The translations under genes and the position numbers were made by a program. Below are positions 28,643 to 37,645 of a stretch of 64,000 nt of DNA, one piece after another. Every line of letters begins with the position of its first letter. Position 1 is the stretch's first letter. The stretch is from assembly GCF_019104725.1 (NCBI RefSeq), contig NZ_JAHRXF010000001.1, positions 62,001-126,000 on the forward strand, given 5' to 3'. Origin of the DNA: Streptomyces corallincola. GTDB taxonomy: Bacteria; Actinomycetota; Actinomycetes; Streptomycetales; Streptomycetaceae. The notes under the pieces are model-generated. The model was not told the origin of the DNA, searched no databases, and saw nothing but the letters and a program-made list of their open reading frames with translations.

Positions 28643-29437
28643 ATGATGGGACCAGCACACTCACTGTCGGGGGCCGCGGCCTGGCTCGGCGTCGGAGCGG
28701 CGGCGGCCGCCGCCGGGTACCCGATGCCCTGGCCGGTCCTGCTCGTCGGCGCCCTGATCAGCGCCGGTGCCGCGCTCGCCCCGGACCTGGACCACAAGGC
28801 GGCCACCATCTCCCGCGCCTTCGGACCGGTGTCCCGGTGGCTCTGCGAGATCGTGGACCGGCTGTCGTACAGCGTCTACAAGGCGACCAGGAAGCAGGGC
28901 GACTCCCGCCGCTCCGGTGGGCACCGCACGCTGACCCACACCTGGCTGTGGGCGGTCCTCATCGGCGCGGGCAGCTCGGCGGCGGCGATCTTCGGCGGCC
29001 GGTGGGCGGTGCTGGGCATCCTGTTCGTGCACATGGTGCTGGCGATCGAGGGGCTGCTCTGGCGGGCGGCCCGCGGCTCCAGCAGCGACGTCCTGGTCTG
29101 GCTGCTGGCCGCGACGAGCGCCTGGATACTCGCCGGCATCCTGGACAAGCCGGGCAACGGCGCCGACTGGCTGTTCGACGCGCCGGGCCAGGAGTACGTG
29201 TGGCTGGGACTGCCGATCATCCTGGGCGCACTGGTGCACGACATCGGGGACGCGCTGACCGTGTCCGGCTGCCCGATCCTGTGGCCCATCCCGCTGGGCC
29301 GCAAGCGCTGGTACCCGGTCGGTCCGCCGAAGGCCATGCGGTTCCGTGCCGGGAGCTGGGTCGAACTGAAGGTCCTGATGCCCGTGTTCATGGTGCTCGG
29401 CGGGATCGGCTGCGCCGCGGCCCTCAACGTGATCTGA
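28643..29437 (+). CDS. YdjM-like membrane-bound metal-dependent hydrolase
   Basis: About 264 residues from ATG 28643; an ATG 18 nt upstream is an alternative, and neither has a perfect RBS. MMGPAHSLSGAAAWL, LISAGAALAPDLDHKAATISRAFG and GGHRTLTHTWLWAVLIGAG carry the His/Asp pattern of the YdjM/LexA-regulated membrane hydrolase family, with several TM helices. A later LGALVHDIGDALTVSGCPILWPIPLGRKRWYPVG is also typical. Activity is not known for most members. It diverges from the helicase. Confidence 0.83.
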   Translation: MMGPAHSLSGAAAWLGVGAAAAAAGYPMPWPVLLVGALISAGAALAPDLDHKAATISRAFGPVSRWLCEIVDRLSYSVYKATRKQGDSRRSGGHRTLTHTWLWAVLIGAGSSAAAIFGGRWAVLGILFVHMVLAIEGLLWRAARGSSSDVLVWLLAATSAWILAGILDKPGNGADWLFDAPGQEYVWLGLPIILGALVHDIGDALTVSGCPILWPIPLGRKRWYPVGPPKAMRFRAGSWVELKVLMPVFMVLGGIGCAAALNVI

Positions 29438-29454
29438 CCGACGGGTCCGCCCGG

Positions 29455-29718
29455 TCAGCTCGACGGCCCAGGTCCGGTCCCGCCGTACCGGCGCTCGAAC
29501 CGGGCGATGCGGCCCTCGGCGTCCACCGTGCGCGCCCTGCCGGTGTAGAAGGGGTGGCTCTCCGAGGAGATCTCCACGTCGATCACCGGGTAGGTCTCGC
29601 CGTCGTCCCACTCGACGGTCTCCGCGCTCTGTGCCGTGGACCGGGTCAGGAAGGCGTATCCGGCGGCACGGTCGCGGAAGACCACGGGGTGGTAGTCGGG
29701 CTGCTGGTCCTGCTGCAT
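29455..29718 (-). CDS. rpmE2: 50S ribosomal protein L31 type B (zinc-free)
   Basis: 87 residues. [21 protein letters not shown] and the C-terminal [30 protein letters not shown] are the L31 type B signature. There are no cysteines, so it is the zinc-independent paralogue that replaces the zinc-binding L31 under zinc limitation in Streptomyces. I could not see an obvious Zur box upstream. It stands alone between a convergent membrane protein gene and the DUF5709 gene. Confidence 0.93.
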   Translation of the reverse strand: MQQDQQPDYHPVVFRDRAAGYAFLTRSTAQSAETVEWDDGETYPVIDVEISSESHPFYTGRARTVDAEGRIARFERRYGGTGPGPSS

Positions 29719-29769
29719 GGCGGCTCCTCGTACGGGACGGTCGTGCGGGGGCGGGGCGAGGTGTCCGGG

Positions 29770-30240
29770 TCAGCCGAACGCCGAGTCGTCGTCCACCACG
29801 TGCATCGCGGCCTCCTCGGCGGAGGCGGCGGCGCCGTCGATGCCGACGTCGGTGGCGATCAGCGCGCTCTCCTCGTCCTCGTGCGCCCCTTCGTCGGGCG
29901 CGATCAGGCGGCCGGAGCGGACCGTGCCGACCTCGCTGTCGAGGAGTTCGCCGTCGGTGCCGTCGGCGTCACCGAGACCGTCGCCGTCCAGGACCGCCGT
30001 GTCGGGCACTTCCTCGGCCAGCCGCTCGTCCAGGGTTTCCCCGGTGAGCCGTTCCCCCGCCGTCACACCGTTGTGCTCGACCGCCCACGGACGCTCGGGA
30101 GGAGACCAGCCGCGGTCCAGGGGATCGCCGACGCCGTCGTAGTCCAGGGTGTCCTCGACGTCCAGCACGCCCGAGTCCTCGCGGATCTCCGAGGAATCGG
30201 GCTGGTAGACGTCGTCCCCCCAGCCGTCGTCGCTGCTCAC
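29770..30240 (-). CDS. DUF5709 protein
   Basis: 156 residues, very acidic, from a GTG at 30240 with GGGAGG 6 nt upstream. The pattern VYQPDSSEIREDSGVLDVEDTLDYDGV, PLDRGWSPPERPWAVEHNGVTAGERLTGETLDERL, DGELLDSEVGTVRSGRLIAPDEG and a final helix EEAAMHVVDDD is the DUF5709 family of Streptomyces. No catalytic motif. Probably cytosolic and partly unfolded. Function unknown. Confidence 0.85.
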   Translation of the reverse strand: MSSDDGWGDDVYQPDSSEIREDSGVLDVEDTLDYDGVGDPLDRGWSPPERPWAVEHNGVTAGERLTGETLDERLAEEVPDTAVLDGDGLGDADGTDGELLDSEVGTVRSGRLIAPDEGAHEDEESALIATDVGIDGAAASAEEAAMHVVDDDSAFG

Positions 30241-30516
30241 GGGTACCTCCCACTGCTGAGAGCGGCCTCGGGTCCGCGACTGCCCGCGTACCGTCGGCTC
30301 GCCCGGTACGGGTTTCGCCCGGCACGGACCGAGGGGCTCCCGGCCGTTCCCGGAGCCTGTGCCGCAGTCCCAGCGTTCCATCTGGTCTCGGCACCGCGCA
30401 ACGGCACGGCCGGTGGCCGGGAGCCGCACACGAGGGCGCGTCCCGGCCACCGGCCGCTCATCGGTCCACCCGGCCCGGCCGTTCGGGATATCCGGCCCGC
30501 GCGGCAAGACCGCTGG

Positions 30517-32298
30517 TCACCCGTGCCAGGACCGCCACAGCGCCGCGTACGCGCCACCGGCCGCGACCAGCTCGTCGTGGCTGCCCAGCTCGCTGATACG
30601 GCCGCTCTCCACCACCGCGATCACATCGGCGTCGTGCGCGGTGTGCAGCCGGTGGGCGATGGCGACGACCGTGCGCCCGTCGAGGACGCTCGCCAGGGAC
30701 CGTTCCAGATGCCGGGCCGCGCGCGGGTCGAGCAGCGAGGTCGCCTCGTCCAGCACCAGGGTGTGCGGGTCGGCCAGCACCAGCCGGGCCAGCGCGATCT
30801 GCTGGGCCTGCGCCGGGGTCAGCGCGAGCCCGCCGGAGCCGACCTCGGTGTCGAGACCGTCGGACAGGCCGCGTGCCCAGCCGTCCGCGTCCACGGCACC
30901 GAGCGCCGCCCACAGCTCGGCGTCCTCGGCTCCGGACCGGGCCAGCAGAAGGTTGTCGCGCAGCGAACCCACGAAGACGTGGTGTTCCTGGTTGACCAGC
31001 GCCACATGGGAGCGGACCCGCTCGGCGGGCATCCGGGACAGCTCCGCGTTGCCCAGTGTGACCCGGCCCGCGCGGGGCGCGTAGATCCCGGCGAGCAGCC
31101 GCCCGAGGGTGGACTTTCCCGCACCGGATGGTCCGACCAGTGCCAGCCGGGTGCCCGGCGCGACCCGCATCGAGATGTCGCGCAGGACATCGACACCCTC
31201 GCGGTAGCCGAACCGCACCGCGTCGGCGTGCACGGCACGTCCCTCGGGGACCAGCGCGGCGTCACCCGCTTCCGGCTCGATGTCGCGGACGCCGACCAGT
31301 CGGGCCAGCGACACCTGGGCCACCTGGACCTCGTCGTACCAGCGCAGGATCAGGTTCACCGGATCGACCAGCATCTGCGCGATGAGCGCGCCGGTCGTCA
31401 TCCGGCCCACGTCGATCCAGCCGTTGAGCACGAACACGCCGCCGATCATCAGGACCGAGCCGAGGACGATCACATGGACGGCGTTGATCACGGGGAACAG
31501 CACCGACCGCAGCCAGAGCGTGTACCGCTCCCACGCGGTCCACTGTTCGATCCGCAGCTCGGAGAGGGCGACGCGGCGGGCGCCGAGGCGATGGGCCTCG
31601 ATGGTGTGACCGGCGTCCACGGTCTCCGCGAGGACACCGGCGACGGCGGCGTACCCGGCGGCCTCCGAGCGGTAGCCGGCGGGGGCGCGCCGGAAGTACC
31701 AGCGGCAGCCGAGCACCAGGACGGGCACCGCGATCAGTACGGCCGCAGCCAGCGGCGGAGCCGTCACCACCAGGCCGCCGAGCAGCAGCAGCGCCCAGAC
31801 GACCCCGATCGCCAGCTGGGGTACGGCTTCCCGCATGGCGTTGGCCAGGCGGTCGATGTCGGTGGTGATGCGGGAGAGCAGATCGCCGGTCCCCGCGCGT
31901 TCCAGTACCCCGGGCGGCAGGCCGACCGAGCGGACGAGGAAGTCCTCACGCAGGTCCGCGAGCATGCGCTCACCGAGCATCGCCCCGCGCAGCCGTACCT
32001 GCTGGACGAAGGACGCCTGCACGACCAGCGCACACGCGAACAGGCCAACGGTCAGGCCCAGCCGGAGCTGCCGCGTACCGTCGGACACCCGCTCGACCAG
32101 ATCACCGAGCAGGTAGGGGCCCACCATCGAGGCGATCACGGCCACCGTGTTGACGGCGATGAGCAGCAGGAACGCCCGGCGGTGCCTGCGGAACAGTTCC
32201 AGCACGTACGCGCGGACCGTCGAGGCCGCGCCGACGGGCAGGGTGGTGGCGGTCGTCGGGGCCGCCGGGTCGTACTGCGGCGGTGCGACGCCGATCAT
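30517..32298 (-). CDS. ABC exporter half-transporter, subunit with intact Walker A and degenerate signature
   Basis: 593 residues: a TM domain with six helices (about 40-320) and an ATPase domain. Walker A GPSGAGKST (389-397) and Walker B LVLDEATS (514 onward) are intact, but the signature that should read LSGGQ is LTPAQ (493-497). Its start overlaps the stop of the partner gene by 4 nt (ATGA), so the two are made together and form a heterodimer. The partner supplies LSGGQ, so only one composite ATP site should hydrolyse. Substrate unknown; drug or lipid export is typical of this type. Confidence 0.9.
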   Translation of the reverse strand: MIGVAPPQYDPAAPTTATTLPVGAASTVRAYVLELFRRHRRAFLLLIAVNTVAVIASMVGPYLLGDLVERVSDGTRQLRLGLTVGLFACALVVQASFVQQVRLRGAMLGERMLADLREDFLVRSVGLPPGVLERAGTGDLLSRITTDIDRLANAMREAVPQLAIGVVWALLLLGGLVVTAPPLAAAVLIAVPVLVLGCRWYFRRAPAGYRSEAAGYAAVAGVLAETVDAGHTIEAHRLGARRVALSELRIEQWTAWERYTLWLRSVLFPVINAVHVIVLGSVLMIGGVFVLNGWIDVGRMTTGALIAQMLVDPVNLILRWYDEVQVAQVSLARLVGVRDIEPEAGDAALVPEGRAVHADAVRFGYREGVDVLRDISMRVAPGTRLALVGPSGAGKSTLGRLLAGIYAPRAGRVTLGNAELSRMPAERVRSHVALVNQEHHVFVGSLRDNLLLARSGAEDAELWAALGAVDADGWARGLSDGLDTEVGSGGLALTPAQAQQIALARLVLADPHTLVLDEATSLLDPRAARHLERSLASVLDGRTVVAIAHRLHTAHDADVIAVVESGRISELGSHDELVAAGGAYAALWRSWHG

Positions 32299-34115
32299 GC
32301 GCTCTCCTCGATCTCTTCCAGTTCCGCGAGGGCGCCCAGCAGGGAGTCCTCGGGCTTCGCACGGGTGTCGGCGGCGGCCAGTTCCTCGTCGGTCTCGCGG
32401 GTCACGACCGCCCGGTACCGGGGGTCGCCGTCGAGCAGTTCCCGGTGGGTGCCGCTGACGGCGGCCGTGCCCGCGTGGACGAGTACGACCCGGTCGGCGT
32501 GGTCCAGCAGCAGGGGCGAGGAGGTGAACAGGACGGTGGTGCGCCCCGCGCGCAACCGCCGCAGTCCGTCCGCGATCCGGGCCTCGGTGTGCGAGTCCAC
32601 GGCGGACGTGGGCTCGTCCAGCACCAGCACCTCGGGGTCGGTGACCAGCGAGCGGGCGAGGGCGAGCCGCTGCCGCTGCCCGCCGGACAGGGAGCGCCCG
32701 CGCTCGGTGATCCGGGCGTCCATCGGGTCCGCGGCGTCCAGGGAGCCCTGCACCAGAGCGTCCAGCACATCGGCGCACTGCGCCGCCGCCAGCGCGTCCT
32801 CGGCGGCGACGGAGCCGGAGGAGGGCACGTCGAGGAGTTCGCGCAGGGTGCCCGAGAGCAGCACCGGGTCCTTGTCCTGGACGAGCACCGAGGTGCGGGC
32901 ACTGTCGAGCGGCAATTCGTCCAGCGGCACCCCGCCGAGCATGACCGGGGCGGACGGCTCGGCCGGGTGTCCGCCCAGCCGCTCCGCCAGCAGCCCGGCC
33001 GCGTCCGGATCGCCGCACACCACGGCGGTGAGCAGCCCCGCCGGAGCGAGCAGACCGGTACCGGGGTCGTAGAGGTCACCGGTGGGTGCCTCGGCCGCCC
33101 GTACGCCCCCGGCGTCCACCGGCCGCTCCAGTGCGAGCAGTTTCGCGGCCCGTTTGGCGGCGGGGCGCGAGAAGGAGTACGCCATAGCGATCTCCTCGAA
33201 GTGGCGCAGCGGATAGGCGAGCACCATGACCGCGCTGTAGACGGTGACGAGATCGCCGACACTGATCCGGCCCTCGCCCGCGAGCGACACGCCGAGCCAG
33301 ACGACCACGATCATCAGTACACCGGGCAGCAGCACCTGGAAGGCGGCGATCACCGACCACATGCGGGCACTGCGCACGGCCGCGTGCCGTACGTCCTGCG
33401 AGGCCCGGCGGTAGCGGTCGAGGAAGAGTTCCTCACCGCCGATGCCGCGCAGCACCCGGAGTCCGGCCACGGTGTCCGACGCCAGCTCGGTGGCCCGTCC
33501 CGCCTTCTCCCGCTGGACATCGGCCCGCCGGGTCGCGCGCGGCAGCAGCGGCAGCACGGCGAGCCCCACCAGCGGCACGCCGACGGCGACAATCACGCCG
33601 AGCGCGGGCTGGTAGAGGGCGAGCCCGACGCAGACGATCACGACGGTGAGCGCGGCGGCGGTGAACCGCGAGACCGACTCCACGAACCAGCCGACGCGCT
33701 CCACGTCACCGGTGGAGACCGCGACGACCTCGCCCTTGGCGACCTGACGGTTCAGCGCGGAACCCAGCAGGGAAGCCTTGCGGGCCAGTAGTTGCTGGAC
33801 GCGGGCGGCGGCGGTGATCCAGTTGGTGACGGCAGCCCGGTGCAGGAAGGTGTCGCCCACCGCGATGCCCGCACCGCACAGCGCCAGCAGACCGCCCGTC
33901 AGGGCGAGCCGGGCGCCGGAGCGTTCGACGACGGACTGCACGCCGAGTCCGACGCAGAACGGCAGCGCGGAGACCGAGACGAAGTGCAACAGCCCCCAGG
34001 CGAGCGCCTTGAGCTGACCGCCGCGCTGGTTGCGCCAGAGCCACCACAGGAAGCGGGGACCCGAACGGGCGTCGGGAACGCCGGGGTCCGGATACGGAAG
34101 GTCTTGAATGCGCAT
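32295..34115 (-). CDS. ABC exporter half-transporter, subunit lacking Walker A
   Basis: 606 residues from ATG 34115: six TM helices (about 35-320) and an ATPase domain. In place of the P-loop the sequence reads VVCGDPDAAGLL (365-376), with no lysine and no GKS/T, so it cannot bind the ATP phosphates in the usual way. The signature LSGGQRQRLALARSL (476-490) and Walker B LVLDEPTSAVD (497-507) are intact. It therefore completes the active site of its partner and contributes a dead site of its own. First gene of the pair; no RBS oddity. Confidence 0.9.
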   Translation of the reverse strand: MRIQDLPYPDPGVPDARSGPRFLWWLWRNQRGGQLKALAWGLLHFVSVSALPFCVGLGVQSVVERSGARLALTGGLLALCGAGIAVGDTFLHRAAVTNWITAAARVQQLLARKASLLGSALNRQVAKGEVVAVSTGDVERVGWFVESVSRFTAAALTVVIVCVGLALYQPALGVIVAVGVPLVGLAVLPLLPRATRRADVQREKAGRATELASDTVAGLRVLRGIGGEELFLDRYRRASQDVRHAAVRSARMWSVIAAFQVLLPGVLMIVVVWLGVSLAGEGRISVGDLVTVYSAVMVLAYPLRHFEEIAMAYSFSRPAAKRAAKLLALERPVDAGGVRAAEAPTGDLYDPGTGLLAPAGLLTAVVCGDPDAAGLLAERLGGHPAEPSAPVMLGGVPLDELPLDSARTSVLVQDKDPVLLSGTLRELLDVPSSGSVAAEDALAAAQCADVLDALVQGSLDAADPMDARITERGRSLSGGQRQRLALARSLVTDPEVLVLDEPTSAVDSHTEARIADGLRRLRAGRTTVLFTSSPLLLDHADRVVLVHAGTAAVSGTHRELLDGDPRYRAVVTRETDEELAAADTRAKPEDSLLGALAELEEIEESA

Positions 34116-34335
34116 GGCGTCCCAGTGGCTCGTGTCAGGGGGTGGGGGGAGTGGCAAGCCGTGAAAGGTTCGCCGTACCGAGCGCGGAATTTCAACCAGT
34201 TTTCCTGCCGGACGGAGATTGCGCCGCCCTTCCCGCCCGCGCACGCCGACAGCACCGGCAGCGCTTTCCTCTGGCTCCGTCAGCCGTTCGTCCGCCCACC
34301 GCGCGACGACCGGGGGCGTACGTGATCATGATCGC

Positions 34336-35145
34336 GTGCACATCGACAGCGCGCGGCGCGCGGCGGGCGCGGTGGCGGCCCTCGGGATCCTGCTCGGCTC
34401 GCTCACCGCGTGCGGAGGCACGGAACCGGGCCCTCCGCCCGCCGCCGGGGCCGGTCCGGCAGCCGGGGAAGCGGTCGGCCGTGACCTGGCCGGACGGGAC
34501 GCCTCCCGCCGGGGCCCGGTGCCGGAAGCCGGTGGTCCGGCCGGTCCGGCGGAGGCGGGTACGGTCACGATCCCCGGCGTCGGCGGGCTGTTGCAGCGGA
34601 GGATTCCCGCCACCACCGGGCAGGTTCTCGTCGTGTACGGCGAGGGCCGCGACTCCGCCGAGTCCACCGTCGTGTTCTACACGCGCCACCGCGACGGCTG
34701 GCGCCCCGCGGGTGCCTGGGCCGCCCACAACGGTCGCCAGGGCTGGACGACCGACCATCACGCGGGGGACGAACGCAGCCCCGTAGGCGTCTTCTCCCTC
34801 ACCGACGCGGGCGGGGCGCTGCCCGATCCGGGTACGAGGCTGCCGTACACCCATGACACCGGGGCCTACGCGCCTCCCTACGCGTGGGACCCGGCGCATC
34901 TGCACGACTTCGACTACGTCGTCGCCATCGACTACAACCGGGTCCGGGGCGCTCCACCGCACGACCGGGTCCGGCCCTGGGGCGGTGAACTGGGCGGTGG
35001 CATCTGGCTGCACGTGGACCACGGGGACGGTACGGCGGCCTGCGTCAGCGTCGCGGAGGAGGTCATGGAGCATCTGCTGCGCACGCTCGACCCGGCCCGG
35101 CACCCCGTAGTGATCATGGGGAACAGGGAGGAGCTGCTGGTCTGA
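34336..35145 (+). CDS. Lipoprotein with YkuD-like L,D-transpeptidase domain
   Basis: 269 residues from a GTG at 34336. The N-terminus has a hydrophobic stretch ending in a lipobox (LTAC, cysteine about residue 27), so the protein is lipid-anchored outside the membrane. A Gly/Pro/Ala-rich linker follows. The domain from about 75 contains QVLVVYGEGRD, RSPVGVFSLTDAGG and HVDHGDGTAACVSVAEE, which resembles the YkuD active-site region (His upstream, Cys nucleophile), though the SHGC consensus is not exact. It may cross-link or edit peptidoglycan. The weak match makes an inactive wall-binding role possible. Confidence 0.7.
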   Translation: MHIDSARRAAGAVAALGILLGSLTACGGTEPGPPPAAGAGPAAGEAVGRDLAGRDASRRGPVPEAGGPAGPAEAGTVTIPGVGGLLQRRIPATTGQVLVVYGEGRDSAESTVVFYTRHRDGWRPAGAWAAHNGRQGWTTDHHAGDERSPVGVFSLTDAGGALPDPGTRLPYTHDTGAYAPPYAWDPAHLHDFDYVVAIDYNRVRGAPPHDRVRPWGGELGGGIWLHVDHGDGTAACVSVAEEVMEHLLRTLDPARHPVVIMGNREELLV

Positions 35146-35147
35146 GG

Positions 35148-35209
35148 GCCGGGGAGGCGGGCCTGCTCCCTCAGTCGTGCCGGGGAGGCGATCCTGCCCC
35201 CTCACTCGT
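35148..35209. repeat. 31-bp tandem duplication over the marR stop codon
   Basis: Two adjacent 31-bp copies (35148-35178 and 35179-35209) differ at four positions. The right copy contains the last codons and TGA of the MarR gene; the left copy preserves the same TGA beyond it. This looks like a local duplication of the gene's 3' end. Confidence 0.8.
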
Positions 35210-35651
35210 GGCGGGGCGGCTCCACCTCGATCAGCGTGTCCAGCAGGACGCCGAGCACCGCGCGTTCCTTCTCGGTCAGCGGGGCGAGGATCTCCTCGGC
35301 CGCCGAGCGGCGGGCGCCGCGCAGTTCCCTCAGGGTGTCCCGGCCCTCGTCGGTCAGCTCGATGCGAGTCACCCGCCGGTTCGTGGGGTCCGCGACCCGG
35401 CGCACCTTGCCGTGCGCCTCCAAGCCGTCCACCAGCGTCGTCACCGCGCGCGGGACCACTTCCAGGCGCTCCGCGAGGTCGGCCATACGGGGCGGTGACG
35501 GGCAGTGCGCGAGGGTGCGCAGCAGCCGGGACTGAGCCGGTGTCACGCCCAGATCGCGCCGCTCGAAGTGGCGCTTCTGGATGCGGTGCACCCGACGGGT
35601 GAGCCGGAGCAACTGCTCGGCGAGCAGGCCGTCGGGATCGGGGGTGGTCAT
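35202..35651 (-). CDS. MarR family transcriptional regulator
   Basis: 149 residues with the MarR winged helix: LGVTPAQSRLLRTLAHCPSPPRMADLAERLEVVPRAVTTLVDGLEAHGKVRRVADPTNRR is HTH plus wing, flanked by dimerisation helices. It lies divergently from an ABC exporter gene across 117 nt that hold an inverted repeat. It most likely represses itself and the exporter and is released by the exporter's substrate. The 3' end lies in a 31-bp duplication. Confidence 0.9.
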   Translation of the reverse strand: MTTPDPDGLLAEQLLRLTRRVHRIQKRHFERRDLGVTPAQSRLLRTLAHCPSPPRMADLAERLEVVPRAVTTLVDGLEAHGKVRRVADPTNRRVTRIELTDEGRDTLRELRGARRSAAEEILAPLTEKERAVLGVLLDTLIEVEPPRHE

Positions 35652-35671
35652 GCGGGAACAATATCAGGACG

Positions 35672-35699
35672 CAATTCATTGTGAGCGTAGGTAACAATG
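35672..35699. promoter_or_regulatory. MarR-type operator between marR and ABC exporter genes
   Basis: CATTGT (35677-35682) and ACAATG (35694-35699) form a perfect inverted repeat with an 11-nt spacer. A smaller CAAT-TC-ATTG repeat (35672-35681) overlaps its left arm, and another AACAAT lies at about 35657. AT-rich and centrally placed, this is the likely MarR binding site. Inferred, not shown. Confidence 0.6.
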
Positions 35700-35768
35700 A
35701 GCTATGATCCGTAATGCAGGGTCGGTCGCCACGCGCGCCGACCTCCGACGCGTCCTCCGAAGGAGCCC

Positions 35769-37577
35769 ATGCACCCCGAACACGTCACCTCGTGGAAGCC
35801 GCCGACCGATGCCGGGGAACAGCCCCGGCAGGTGCGGCGAATCCTCCGACTCTTCCGCCCCTACCGGGGGCGGCTCGCCGTCGTCGGCCTGCTGGTCGGC
35901 GCCGCCTCCCTCGTCTCGGTGGCGACGCCGTTCCTGCTGAGGGCGATCCTCGACGTCGCCATCCCCGACCGCCGCACCGGACTGCTGAGCCTGCTCGCGC
36001 TCGGCATGATCCTCAGCGCCGTCCTGTCCAGCGTCTTCGGCGTGCTGCAGACGCTGATTTCCACCACCGTCGGCCAGCGCGTCATGCATGACCTGCGCAC
36101 GGCCGTCTATGACCGGCTCCAGCGCATGTCGCTCGCCTTCTTCACCCGCACCCGCACCGGTGAGGTGCAGTCCCGTATCGCCAACGACATCGGCGGCATG
36201 CAGGCGACCGTCACCTCCACCGCCACCTCCCTGGTCTCCAACGTCACCAGCGTCGTCGCCACGATCGTCGCCATGATCGCCCTGGACTGGCGGCTCACCG
36301 TGGTCTCGCTCCTACTGCTGCCGGTCTTCTTGTGGATCAGCCGCAGAGTGGGCAACGAGCGCAAGCGCATCACCACGCAACGCCAGAAACAGATGGCCGC
36401 GATGGCGGCCACGGTCACCGAGTCGCTGTCGGTCAGCGGCATCCTGCTCGGCCGCACGATGGGCCGTGCCGACTCGCTCAACCGGTCCTTCACGGCGGAG
36501 TCCGAGGAGCTGGTCGATCTGGAGGTCAGATCGAACATGGCGGGCCGCTGGCGTATGGCCGTGATCACCATCGTCATGGCCGCGATGCCCGCCGTCATCT
36601 ACTGGACCGCCGGTGTCGCGCTGCAACTCGGCGGACCGCAGATCTCGCTCGGTACGGTCGTCGCCTTCGTCTCGCTCCAGCAGGGGCTGTTCCGGCCCGC
36701 CGTGAGCCTGCTGGCGACCGGTGTGCAGATCCAGAGCTCCCTCGCGCTCTTCCAGCGCATCTTCGAGTACCTCGACCTGCCCATCGACATCACCGAACGC
36801 GAACGGCCGACCCGCCTCGACACCGTCAAGGGCGAGGTCCGCTTCGAGAAGGTCGAGTTCCGGTACGACGGCGACGAGCGGTCCCGGCCGGTGCTGGACG
36901 GGGTGGACATCACCGTCCCGGCCGGAGGCAGCCTCGCCGTGGTGGGGCCGACGGGCGCCGGCAAGTCCACGCTCGGCTGCCTGGTCCCGCGTCTCTACGA
37001 CGTCACCGGCGGACGCGTCACCATCGACGGCGTCGATGTCCGCGACCTCGACTTCGACACCCTCGCCCGTGCCGTCGGCGTGGTCTCCCAGGAGACGTAC
37101 CTCTTCCACGCCTCCGTCGCCGACAACCTGCGCTTCGCCAAGCCCGACGCGACCGACGGGGAGCTGCACGCGGCGGCCCGCGCGGCACAGATCCACGACC
37201 ACATCGCCGCACTGCCCGACGGGTACGACACGGTGGTCGGTGAGCGCGGGCACCGCTTCTCCGGCGGCGAGAAGCAGCGCCTGGCGATAGCCCGGACCAT
37301 TCTGCGCGACCCGCCCGTCCTGCTGCTGGACGAGGCGACCAGCGCCCTGGACAACCGCACCGAGGCGGCCGTGCAGGACGCCCTGGACGCGCTGTCGGCC
37401 GACCGGACGACCATCACCATCGCCCACCGGCTCTCCACGGTCCGCGACGCCGACCAGATCGTGGTCCTGGACGCAGGCCGGGTCGCCGAACGCGGGACGC
37501 ACGAGGAACTGCTCGCGCGCGACGGGCGTTACGCGGCGCTGGTGCGGCGGGACGCCCAGTTGGAGCCGACGGGATGA
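35769..37577 (+). CDS. ABC exporter (homodimer-type, TM plus ATPase)
   Basis: 602 residues. The TM domain (about 28-325) has six helices and a long intracellular loop (FFTRTRTGEVQSRIANDIGGMQ). The ATPase domain is complete: Walker A VGPTGAGKST (about 396-405), Q-loop VVSQETYLFHASV, signature FSGGEKQRLAIARTIL, Walker B VLLLDEATSALD and the switch His in TIAHRLSTV. Unlike the pair at 30.5-34.1 kb all motifs are intact, so it can work as a homodimer. The divergent MarR gene suggests inducible multidrug or metabolite efflux. Confidence 0.92.
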   Translation: MHPEHVTSWKPPTDAGEQPRQVRRILRLFRPYRGRLAVVGLLVGAASLVSVATPFLLRAILDVAIPDRRTGLLSLLALGMILSAVLSSVFGVLQTLISTTVGQRVMHDLRTAVYDRLQRMSLAFFTRTRTGEVQSRIANDIGGMQATVTSTATSLVSNVTSVVATIVAMIALDWRLTVVSLLLLPVFLWISRRVGNERKRITTQRQKQMAAMAATVTESLSVSGILLGRTMGRADSLNRSFTAESEELVDLEVRSNMAGRWRMAVITIVMAAMPAVIYWTAGVALQLGGPQISLGTVVAFVSLQQGLFRPAVSLLATGVQIQSSLALFQRIFEYLDLPIDITERERPTRLDTVKGEVRFEKVEFRYDGDERSRPVLDGVDITVPAGGSLAVVGPTGAGKSTLGCLVPRLYDVTGGRVTIDGVDVRDLDFDTLARAVGVVSQETYLFHASVADNLRFAKPDATDGELHAAARAAQIHDHIAALPDGYDTVVGERGHRFSGGEKQRLAIARTILRDPPVLLLDEATSALDNRTEAAVQDALDALSADRTTITIAHRLSTVRDADQIVVLDAGRVAERGTHEELLARDGRYAALVRRDAQLEPTG

Positions 37578-37645
37578 CACGCCAGGGCGGCCGACAAGCT
37601 GACGATATGTCGGGTTGGAGGCGTTAAGCGTATTACCGTGCCCGC

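Noticed and set aside
29719..29769. Possible Zur box upstream of zinc-free L31
   Set aside because: The gap is GC-rich and lacks an AT-rich palindrome of the Zur type. Regulation by Zur remains likely from family knowledge but is not visible.
25483..33072. A stop-free frame of about 2500 codons on the plus strand
   Set aside because: It lies antisense to tesB, the helicase and the ABC genes, and its codon pattern is the shadow of the true frames. Third-position GC bias makes such open frames common in this DNA.
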